Made by a program: the position numbers and the translations under genes
Shown: in pieces, positions 26,201 through 33,443 of the stretch
Numbering within the stretch: the stretch's first letter is position 1
Layout: the number at the start of each line of letters is the position of its first letter
The notes under the pieces: generated by a model
Seen by the model: the letters and a program-made list of their open reading frames with translations, nothing else
Database searches by the model: none
What the model was told of the DNA's origin: nothing
Source of the DNA: Bacteroidales bacterium
GTDB taxonomy: Bacteria; Bacteroidota; Bacteroidia; Bacteroidales; F082
Reading direction: 5' to 3'
NCBI GenBank assembly: GCA_016936355.1
Contig: JAFGYB010000074.1
Location: 1 to 59,697 of the forward strand
DNA: 59,697 bases

Positions 26201-26295
26201 ATATCTTTTTGAGGATAAAAATATGTGAAAAAGAAACAATGACGTGGCCTGAATTCTTAAAATTTAATCGCACCAACCATGAAAACATCAGCAAC

Positions 26296-26328
26296 AAAAA
26301 AAACCGGAACAGTTGTTCCGGTTTTTTA
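26296..26328 (-). terminator. Terminator after the rubrerythrin gene
   Basis: AAAAAACCGGAAC pairs with GTTCCGGTTTTTT around a short loop, with A and T runs on both sides. On the minus strand it ends the rubrerythrin message. Confidence 0.85.
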
Positions 26329-26357
26329 ATCACTATGACAAAAGCTTTATTCTAAAA

Positions 26358-26999
26358 TTACAATTCTGTTATTCTCACGAATCTTTCCTTCGGAGTCATT
26401 GAAATACCGCAACGGGCCGGAGCTTCATTTTCATATGTGTTGCCACAAGTAGTACAAACCATATAATAATCGGCCAGTGTGTTTTCTTTGTTGTTTTCCA
26501 ACGCAGCCAATGCTTTTTGATACAAAGCTTTGTGAATTTTTTCTACCTGATAAGCATAGTTAAATGAAATCATGGCCAGGTTGGCACCTTCTTTGGAAGC
26601 AGCTTTCAGAAAATCAGGGTACATAGTAGCCACTTCATAACTTTCCCCTTTGATAGCATCATTAAGATTTTCTGCAGTTGTTTTAACATCATATTTGGGA
26701 TCCACTTTAGGAACTTCCACGCCCATGTTATTCATTACAGCTTTGTGGTTACCGGCGTGAATACTTTCAGCCTTAGAAGCAGCTTTAAATAATAAGGCAA
26801 TTTTCTGGTGGCCTTCTTTTGCTGCTTGCTTGGCATAAGCTGCATATTTGGCACTGGCCGTTGATTCACCGATGAAAGCGGCTTTCAAGTTTTCAGATGT
26901 ACTGGAACCTTCATTGCCGGCATACGATTTTAAACCGAAAAAAGCAGTCAGTAAAACGGTGGCCGCCAGCATGATTTTTTGAGATTTGATCATTTTCAT
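26358..26999 (-). CDS. Exported rubrerythrin-family diiron protein
   Basis: The 213-residue protein has a signal peptide (to about residue 28, ending SYAG) and a ferritin-like four-helix domain. Diiron ligands are seen as FIGESTASAKY, KAASKAESIHAGNH and the second pair AIKGESYEV and YAYQVEKIH. A C-terminal rubredoxin-like segment follows: CTTCGNTYENEAPARCGIS. Rubrerythrins reduce hydrogen peroxide in anaerobes. Two points are odd. The protein is predicted to be exported, and the fourth rubredoxin Cys is a Ser. ATG 26999 gives a clean signal peptide. The promoter (TACATTTG, 27037-27030) and a shared operator lie upstream. Confidence 0.88.
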   Translation of the reverse strand: MKMIKSQKIMLAATVLLTAFFGLKSYAGNEGSSTSENLKAAFIGESTASAKYAAYAKQAAKEGHQKIALLFKAASKAESIHAGNHKAVMNNMGVEVPKVDPKYDVKTTAENLNDAIKGESYEVATMYPDFLKAASKEGANLAMISFNYAYQVEKIHKALYQKALAALENNKENTLADYYMVCTTCGNTYENEAPARCGISMTPKERFVRITEL

Positions 27000-27029
27000 A
27001 GCATAGATATTTAAAAGGTTATTTTGAGA

Positions 27030-27090
27030 CAAATGTAGACCCCAAACACTAAAAGATTTCTAAAGCCATTCTTAAAGCTTGCTTAAAATT
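27030..27090 (-). promoter_or_regulatory. Rubrerythrin promoter with direct-repeat operator
   Basis: On the plus strand CTTAA-N6-CTTAAAATT occupies 27071-27090 (repeat step 11 bases, one helical turn). The -7 element reads TACATTTG on the minus strand (27037-27030). The repeat begins 34 bases from the end of the -7 box. No -33 TTG is visible, as expected of an activated promoter. The same repeat, at the same distance, precedes the DUF2231-RR-HK operon (29702-29721). Confidence 0.65.
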
Positions 27091-27091
27091 T

Positions 27092-28489
27092 TTACTCTTT
27101 TAAATTATTAATTAGTAATGAAATACAATTCCCCAGGTCTTCATGTGCTGCCTTAACGGAAATATTCAGTAGACGAGCAAAACGACCGGCAATGGTTAGC
27201 CCCAATCCGTTACTTTTAAATTCTTCCTTCGGATTCGGTTCCGAAATATTCGGGTTGCCGTTAAGGGCATTCAACTCCTCGGTATCCATTTTGATTCCGT
27301 TGTCACGGATATCAATCTGCAATAGGTTTTCTGATAACGACGCTGAAATGTTAATTTGTTGTTCCACGGAAGAATGGCGGGACATTTGAATTATATATGT
27401 CCTTAGCAACGAAACAAACATAAACTTGTTGGTATGAACACTTATTTCATTTGGAACCTGAACGTCAAGATTCAACGATTTTTCATTCAACACATTTTCA
27501 AGGCTGTTCAAAACTTCGCCAACTACTTGCAACAGGTTTACATTATCCTGCTGTATTTTCTTTTGGTTGTTTTCAAACTGGTACAAAAACAACAATTGTT
27601 CGGTTAAATCCGTCATTTTATCTACCTCGGTTAAAGCCGTATTGGCCTTACTGACATAATATTCTGACGGCCGTTGTTTCCTAAGCATCACTTCTATGGT
27701 TCCGCGAAGCACCGACAAAGGAGTCCTTAATTCGTGCGAAGCTTCAATGGCAAACTGCCTTTCACGTACAGCCGCACCGCGTAGCTTTTCTACCAATTGA
27801 TTTACTGAAAAAGTCAGCGAAAATAATTCATCCTTTCTCGTGGGTAAAACAATAGGGTTTTCATAATTATCCTGCGTCATCTTTTGAGCGGCACGGGTCA
27901 GATCCAGTACCGGGCGAATGCTTCTCTCCGACATAAAGAGGGTAACGAAATACAAAAAAAGAAGCACAAACGGAAAAAGCACTATTAAGATAAGCCGAAG
28001 ATTTTTAAGAACCATGTGTGCTTCACTCAACGGCATAGCCACAGAAATATATCCCAATGGCTTGCCCTGCGTATTCTTAAGCGGAACCTGCAACTGATAT
28101 ACGGTAGCATTGGCAAGCCGGGAATCAAAAAAGTAATCGGATGAAATATTTTTAAAAACAGACAAATATCCTTCCTGTAAATTCGGCGACCTTTTCAACA
28201 CCTTTCCTGTGCTGTCAGCATACTGAATAAAAATCGGATTGACCTCAATTTGTCCGTGCTCGCGTTCCTGCCACTCATTGGGATTGGCAAAAATTACCTG
28301 ATCGCTGAGCACCACAATATTATTGGTTAGTTCCACTGATTCAGCCCTCAGATCACTTTTTAAGTCATTGTAAACCGTGTGGTAAACCACAAAATAAATC
28401 AGCACAAAAACCAGCAGTGTGAGTGCTGCTGTGGCTGCCATAAAAGACAAGGCAACCCTTCGGCTAAAACTTAATTTTCCTTCTTCCAT
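27092..28489 (-). CDS. Sensor histidine kinase with degenerate ATPase motifs
   Basis: The 465-residue protein has two transmembrane segments (about 12-36 and 165-187), a periplasmic region of about 125 residues, HAMP and an H-box (ASHELRTPLSVLRGT). The catalytic domain departs from consensus. In the N-box the expected Asn is replaced (LLRTYIIQMSRHS), and the G1 box reads DNGIKM instead of DNGxGI. The G2 box (NGLGLTIAGR) is normal. It may act mainly as a phosphatase or have weak kinase activity. Its start overlaps the stop of the response regulator gene, so the two are coupled. Confidence 0.88.
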   Translation of the reverse strand: MEEGKLSFSRRVALSFMAATAALTLLVFVLIYFVVYHTVYNDLKSDLRAESVELTNNIVVLSDQVIFANPNEWQEREHGQIEVNPIFIQYADSTGKVLKRSPNLQEGYLSVFKNISSDYFFDSRLANATVYQLQVPLKNTQGKPLGYISVAMPLSEAHMVLKNLRLILIVLFPFVLLFLYFVTLFMSERSIRPVLDLTRAAQKMTQDNYENPIVLPTRKDELFSLTFSVNQLVEKLRGAAVRERQFAIEASHELRTPLSVLRGTIEVMLRKQRPSEYYVSKANTALTEVDKMTDLTEQLLFLYQFENNQKKIQQDNVNLLQVVGEVLNSLENVLNEKSLNLDVQVPNEISVHTNKFMFVSLLRTYIIQMSRHSSVEQQINISASLSENLLQIDIRDNGIKMDTEELNALNGNPNISEPNPKEEFKSNGLGLTIAGRFARLLNISVKAAHEDLGNCISLLINNLKE

Positions 28490-29160
28490 CAGTCTCTGAT
28501 AATATAGCCAACACCCCGGATGGTCTGTACAAAACTTTTCTCCGAATTTTTATCAATTTTCTTACGCAATGCATTAATGTACACATCGATAACCGACGTA
28601 TCATAATCAAAATGCATATCCCATACATGATGAATTATCTTGGTTCTGGAACACACTTTATTTTGGTTTCGAAGAAGAAATTCCAACAACGCAAATTCCT
28701 TTTGCGTAAGAGAAATTTCTTTCTTATTAAGAAAAACCTGGTGAGCTGCCGTGTCCATTTCCAGATTTTTATTTTTTAACGTTGTATTTTCCTCTGTCAC
28801 ATTCCGCAGGCGGGCTCTGATTCGGGCCAGCAATTCTTCAAAAGAAAACGGTTTCTTAATGTAATCGTCCACGCCCATATCCAGCGCAAAAACAGTATCC
28901 TGCACTGCATCGCGTGCGGTCAGCATCAGCATGGGAGTTTGTTCTCCGGCTTTCCTTAACTGGCGACAAATTTCAATGCCGCTGATTCCGGGCAACATCC
29001 AATCGATAAGCATAATGTCGTATTCCCCGGCATTGTCAGTAGCCAACTGTAAGCCCGTATTTCCATCATAGGCCACATCCACGGCGTAGGATTCTTCTTC
29101 CAGCCCCTCTTTCAAGAAGTTGGCTATTCCTACTTCATCTTCTATGACTAAAATTCGCAT
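28489..29160 (-). CDS. OmpR-family response regulator
   Basis: The 223-residue protein has a receiver domain (EDE at residues 7-9, Asp in MLIDWMLPG, Thr in LTARD, Lys in IKKPF) and a winged-helix DNA-binding domain ending in FVQTIRGVGYIIRD. It resembles CusR/ArlR-type regulators. It follows a DUF2231 gene by 4 bases and overlaps the kinase gene. OmpR-type regulators bind direct repeats with an 11-base step, which is the step seen upstream of its own operon and of the rubrerythrin gene; it is the natural candidate to bind both. Confidence 0.93.
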   Translation of the reverse strand: MRILVIEDEVGIANFLKEGLEEESYAVDVAYDGNTGLQLATDNAGEYDIMLIDWMLPGISGIEICRQLRKAGEQTPMLMLTARDAVQDTVFALDMGVDDYIKKPFSFEELLARIRARLRNVTEENTTLKNKNLEMDTAAHQVFLNKKEISLTQKEFALLEFLLRNQNKVCSRTKIIHHVWDMHFDYDTSVIDVYINALRKKIDKNSEKSFVQTIRGVGYIIRD

Positions 29161-29164
29161 GGCT

Positions 29165-29638
29165 CTAGTTTGTTTCCGTATCAGAATTCAGTCCAAAACC
29201 CAGGTTCAGCTGAACACCGGCAGCATGTTTGTAGACCAACTCTCCGCCGTAATAGCCCGTACGGGCAATGGCTAATGCAGAAGCCAGGAACAAAACAAAA
29301 GCAAGTGCTTTGAACACCCCTTTATACTTTTTAAATATTTCGATGACCATGCGAAATGCAGCCGTAATACTAACCAGCCAAACTGTTAACTCTGCAGCGG
29401 CTTGATGAGTTTCCAGTGCCTGTTTCAAAGCACCTTGTTCGGTAATTCCGCTGCCTGCGAAATGCCCCGTGAGGTAAGCAACGGCAACGCCCAGCGTTCC
29501 GAGTATTAAAAGGTAAAAACCAGCTTTTGAGAAAAAAGCCTTTTTGGCAAATAGTCCGATAATGTCGAATAACAATCCCGTTAACAACAGTGCAATGGGG
29601 AAGTGTACGATCATGGGGTGAAGATGTGAAGTATCCAT
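29165..29638 (-). CDS. DUF2231 membrane protein
   Basis: The 157-residue protein starts MDTSHLHPMIVHFPIALLL, the DUF2231 signature (HPxxVHFPIALL), and has four transmembrane segments. Function is not established; family members often sit with redox or metal-handling genes. It is the first gene of a three-gene operon with the response regulator and kinase, from the promoter at 29661-29689. Confidence 0.85.
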   Translation of the reverse strand: MDTSHLHPMIVHFPIALLLTGLLFDIIGLFAKKAFFSKAGFYLLILGTLGVAVAYLTGHFAGSGITEQGALKQALETHQAAAELTVWLVSITAAFRMVIEIFKKYKGVFKALAFVLFLASALAIARTGYYGGELVYKHAAGVQLNLGFGLNSDTETN

Positions 29639-29660
29639 TGTAGTGAATTTTATTTGTCAC

Positions 29661-29721
29661 CAAAAGTAATATGGAGCAACTTAAATCAAGTTAAACCCAA
29701 GCTTAAGATTTACTTAAAATT
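29661..29721 (-). promoter_or_regulatory. Promoter and direct-repeat operator of the DUF2231-RR-HK operon
   Basis: On the minus strand TTG (29689-29687), 18 bases, then TACTTTTG (29668-29661). Upstream, on the plus strand, CTTAA-N6-CTTAAAATT occupies 29702-29721. Further TTAA cores occur at 29681 and 29691, roughly helically phased. The gap from the -7 box to the repeat (34 bases) equals that at the rubrerythrin promoter. Confidence 0.7.
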
Positions 29722-29756
29722 CATCTAGTTATGTTTTTCGGCGTTACGAATTGAGG

Positions 29757-31121
29757 TTAAAAAACAAGTAGAAAAGTGGCTCCTTTTCCGTATTTTGACC
29801 GAACAGAAATACTGCCTTTATGCATTTGCATAATTTGTCTTGATAGGCTCAGTCCTATTCCCGAACCGTTCTTTTTTGAAGTGAAGAACGGCATAAAAAT
29901 TTTATCCATTACATCCTGATTGATACCCGATCCATTATCAGTAACCTCAATAACAGTACGGTTATTCAGATTCACCGACGCCACCATCGTAATAAGTCCT
30001 TCTTCCTGATCTTTCACCGCATCGATGGCATTCAGCAGTAAATTAAGCATCACCTGATCGATCAAATCAGGATCGGCCAGTAACTTGAGGTCGGAAGGAA
30101 AAATACGGGAAACCACACGAATCTGTTTTTCATCCAACTTCGATTGTAACAGTTCCAGCTGCCGTTGAAACAGTTCCTGAATAGAGAAATACCGGAAATG
30201 GGGTTTGGGAATTCGGGTCAGATTTCGGTACAAATCCACAAAATTCAGCAGCCCTTTGCTCCGTTTCTCTATGGTTTCCAGGGCACTGGCCATATTTTGC
30301 AAATCTTCTTTTTCTTCTTCAGTTTGAGGAACATTGTTTTCGCTGTATTCCTTGATGATATCCTGAACTGTGGATGCTAATGAAGAAATCGGGGTAATGG
30401 AATTCATGATTTCATGGGTTAGAACCCGGATCAGCATCTGCCACGATTCCACTTCTTTTTGTTCCAGTTCGGGATGAATGTCCTGAAGCGAAACCAACAA
30501 ATATTTTTCACCGTGCATCAGAAATTCAGTGGCATGAATAGACAACTGAAGCAATTCATCATCCACATACAGTTTTACCAATTTCTTATCTCCGGCTTTC
30601 ATATCCGTCAATGTAGCCGCCAGGTCTTTGTAATTGCGTTTCAGTTCATCGATGTTGCGCAAATGTTTGAGTTGCAACAACCGTTTCACAGCATTATTGT
30701 AGACATCCACCTTACCGTCGTGACGGAAAACCAGCACCCCAATGCTCACATGCTGAATTACCGTTAACAGGTAATTAAAATTTTCTTCCTTTTCAATTTT
30801 TGTTTTTTTAAACGCATCGATTACTTCGTTCAATTCCACGTTTAACGCCTCAAAACTTTTGCCCATTTCGTTGTCCGAAAAATTGCCCATAAAATCCGAA
30901 TAACGAATGGATTCAAAAAACCGGGTGAGTTTCCGGTTGGTCTGTTCTGTATAGCGGATGAGAAAAATAACCTGTACCACGAACAAAACCACCAGAATGA
31001 TCGTACTGATGAAGTAGGTGGTTTCTTCGTGAAAAAGAAAAATCAGCAACAGAGTTGCCACCATCAGGATGACCTGAAGGACAATCTGAAAACGAAACCT
31101 TCTATAAACCATATTTTTCAA
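29757..31121 (-). CDS. NtrB/NtrY-like sensor histidine kinase
   Basis: The 454-residue protein has two closely spaced N-terminal transmembrane segments (about 10-28 and 34-52) with almost no periplasmic loop. A PAS-like domain follows (VIQHVSIGVLVFRHDGKVDVYN), then an H-box (VLTHEIMNSITPISSLAST) and an intact ATPase domain (NLLLNAIDAVKD, DNGSGI, KNGSGIGLSLSRQIM). It senses a cytoplasmic or membrane signal. It overlaps the sigma-54 activator gene by 20 bases and is its partner. Confidence 0.9.
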   Translation of the reverse strand: MKNMVYRRFRFQIVLQVILMVATLLLIFLFHEETTYFISTIILVVLFVVQVIFLIRYTEQTNRKLTRFFESIRYSDFMGNFSDNEMGKSFEALNVELNEVIDAFKKTKIEKEENFNYLLTVIQHVSIGVLVFRHDGKVDVYNNAVKRLLQLKHLRNIDELKRNYKDLAATLTDMKAGDKKLVKLYVDDELLQLSIHATEFLMHGEKYLLVSLQDIHPELEQKEVESWQMLIRVLTHEIMNSITPISSLASTVQDIIKEYSENNVPQTEEEKEDLQNMASALETIEKRSKGLLNFVDLYRNLTRIPKPHFRYFSIQELFQRQLELLQSKLDEKQIRVVSRIFPSDLKLLADPDLIDQVMLNLLLNAIDAVKDQEEGLITMVASVNLNNRTVIEVTDNGSGINQDVMDKIFMPFFTSKKNGSGIGLSLSRQIMQMHKGSISVRSKYGKGATFLLVF

Positions 31122-32478
31122 TTCTGCGGTACAGTGAAGCTCTTGTCAAACCCAGTTCTTTGGCAGCCCTGCTGATGTTGCCCCCGTGTTTATCCACTAC
31201 TTTACGGATCAATAGTTTTTCGGTATCTTCCAAATTTGTATTCACCGGAAAAAAATCTTCCTGATCTTCCCTTGTTTCCGTCATAAAAAAGTCGTCCGGT
31301 TCCAGCATATTGCCCTCACTCATAATAACGGCCCGTTCCACGGCATGCTGCAGCTCGCGAATGTTTCCCGGCCAGTTATGCATCTGCAACCGCTTCAGCG
31401 TGCCTACATTTATGCGTTTCTGGGGCATTTTATACTTCTTGCAATAGACTTCCAGATAATGATTCACCAGGGGTTCAATATCTTCTGCCCTTTCCCGCAA
31501 CGGCGGAATGGTAATCTCCACCGTATTGATCCGATACAGCAAATCCTGACGGAAAATATTCTCTTTCACCATTTCGTACAAAGGCATGTTGGTAGCACAG
31601 ATCAGACGTACATCCACCGGAATCTCTTTATTGGAACCCAACCGAACAATTTTCCTGCTCTGCAGTACCCGCAACAGTTTCGACTGAAGAGTGGGCAGTA
31701 AATTCCCGATTTCATCCAAAAATAATGTTCCTCCGCTGGCAGCTTCAAATCTTCCAGAACGATCCTCCCTTGCATCTGTAAAGGCCCCTTTTTTATATCC
31801 GAACAATTCGCTTTCAAACAACGTTTCGGTGATGGCACCCAGGTCCACACTGATGAACATATTGCCGCTTCGATGGGAAGCCCTGTGAATCGCCCGAGCA
31901 ATGACCTCCTTCCCCGTTCCGTTTTCACCCAATATCAAAACATTGGCATCGGTTTTGGCCACTTTTTCCACAGTTTTCAAAACCTTCTTCATTGCCATGG
32001 AATTGCCAATAATATGGCTGAACACCTGATCGCGGTCAGCCGAAAGAATTTTATTGGCCGAACGCAGATTTTCCAGTTCCACTTTTGATGCCCGGATTTT
32101 CAACGAGGATTCGATGGTCGCCAGAAGTTTCTGATTATCCCAGGGTTTCAGAATAAAATGGGACGCCCCTTCCTTAATCCCCTGTACTGCTAATTCCACA
32201 TCCCCATATCCTGTAATAAAAATGACAATGGCAGCCGGATCGATTTCGAGGATTTTGTTCAGCCAGCGAAAACCTTCGGTGCCGCTGGTCGCATCCCGTG
32301 AAAAATTCATATCCAAAAGGATCACATCATAACTTTCACTTTTCAGTAAGTCGGGAATTGTTTCGGGGTTTCTTTCTGTATGAACAATCTGGAATTTCTG
32401 TCGCAGAAACATTTTTGCCGCTAACAACACATCGTCATCATCGTCAACGATCAGAATACGCGCTTTTACTTTGGACAT
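31102..32478 (-). CDS. NtrC-family sigma-54 activator response regulator
   Basis: The 458-residue protein has a receiver domain (DDDDD near 12-16, Asp in ILLDMNF), an AAA+ domain and a Fis-type HTH (NISRAAKELGLTRASLYRRI). In the AAA+ domain Walker A is GENGTGKE and Walker B GGTLFLDEIG; an arginine-finger region is present. The sigma-54 contact loop reads GAFTDA rather than GAFTGA, a variant I believe is common in Bacteroidota. It lies divergent from an ABC transporter operon, a frequent arrangement in the phylum, and probably controls it. Confidence 0.92.
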   Translation of the reverse strand: MSKVKARILIVDDDDDVLLAAKMFLRQKFQIVHTERNPETIPDLLKSESYDVILLDMNFSRDATSGTEGFRWLNKILEIDPAAIVIFITGYGDVELAVQGIKEGASHFILKPWDNQKLLATIESSLKIRASKVELENLRSANKILSADRDQVFSHIIGNSMAMKKVLKTVEKVAKTDANVLILGENGTGKEVIARAIHRASHRSGNMFISVDLGAITETLFESELFGYKKGAFTDAREDRSGRFEAASGGTLFLDEIGNLLPTLQSKLLRVLQSRKIVRLGSNKEIPVDVRLICATNMPLYEMVKENIFRQDLLYRINTVEITIPPLRERAEDIEPLVNHYLEVYCKKYKMPQKRINVGTLKRLQMHNWPGNIRELQHAVERAVIMSEGNMLEPDDFFMTETREDQEDFFPVNTNLEDTEKLLIRKVVDKHGGNISRAAKELGLTRASLYRRIEKYGL

Positions 32479-32745
32479 AAATCATTCAGAATTTGGGTTT
32501 CTAAAATTAAACAATATTGTACAACGCTGCACACCACTATGACCGATTTCGAACACTATATGTTACAATACAGTAAAAATAAAGTTTTATACCTCTGTAA
32601 AACAATGCATTAAGCAAAACGGCATGAAATTGGAGAATTTTCTTATGAAAAAGGACAATGCATGCGAACAATTGAGGAGCTATCCTTTCGGAGCAAGGGG
32701 AGCAAACGGGAGAAAGACTTACATTTGTGGGAAAATGAACCTCAG

Positions 32746-33432
32746 ATGATTATCGAAACCAAGGAACTGAAGAAGGTCTTTCAGTCTTCCGATATACAAA
32801 CCGTTGCACTGGGAGGTATCAATTTAAGTATTGAGGAAGGAGAATTCACCTCCATTATGGGCCCGTCAGGGTGTGGTAAATCTACCCTGCTCCATTTGCT
32901 CGGTATGATTGATGATGCTACAGATGGGGAATATACGTTCATGGGGAAGAAAGTTTCCAGACTTTCCGAAAAGGAAAAAAACCGGATGCGGAAAGAAAAC
33001 ATCGGATTTGTATTTCAGAATTTCAACCTCATCGAAGACCTCACCCTGTGGGAAAACATTGAGCTCCCACTGATCTACCAGGGAATAAAAAAGTCCGAAA
33101 GAAAGAGGCGGGTAAGTGAAGTCATTGAATTGCTGGAGATCAGTCACCGCAAAGATTTACTTCCCGTTCAACTTTCGGGGGGTCAGCAGCAAAGAGTGGC
33201 GGTAGCCAGAGCCATCGTAGGCCGTCCCCGGCTTTTGCTGGCGGATGAACCGACCGGAAACCTGGATTCGATGCACAGCGAAGAGCTGATGAACATGCTC
33301 AATGAACTGAACAAAGAAGGAATGACCATTGTTATGGTCACTCATTCGCAGCATGATGCCAGTTACAGTCACAGAATTGTTCACCTGTTTGACGGATTCA
33401 TCATAAACGAAAATCTGAACAGACCCAGATAA
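32746..33432 (+). CDS. ABC transporter ATP-binding protein (MacB/LolD type)
   Basis: The 228-residue ATPase has Walker A GPSGCGKSTLLHLLG, signature LSGGQQQRVAVARA, Walker B LLLADEPTGNLD and H-loop VTHSQH. The frame is open from ATG 32662, but family sequence begins at MIIETKELKKVF (32746). A TACATTTG -7 element sits at 32720-32727, inside the extra part. The permease gene follows after 11 bases. Transporters of this type are mechanotransmission pumps acting on lipoproteins, peptides or toxic compounds. Confidence 0.92.
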   Translation: MIIETKELKKVFQSSDIQTVALGGINLSIEEGEFTSIMGPSGCGKSTLLHLLGMIDDATDGEYTFMGKKVSRLSEKEKNRMRKENIGFVFQNFNLIEDLTLWENIELPLIYQGIKKSERKRRVSEVIELLEISHRKDLLPVQLSGGQQQRVAVARAIVGRPRLLLADEPTGNLDSMHSEELMNMLNELNKEGMTIVMVTHSQHDASYSHRIVHLFDGFIINENLNRPR

Positions 33433-33443
33433 TACACCAACCT

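Noticed and set aside
32610..32640. Sigma-54 promoter
   Set aside because: CGGCATG...TTGG lacks the GG-N10-GC spacing by one base and the final GC, so it is not called.
32662..32745. N-terminal extension of the ABC ATPase
   Set aside because: A TACATTTG promoter box lies inside it, and ATPase family sequence begins only at 32746.
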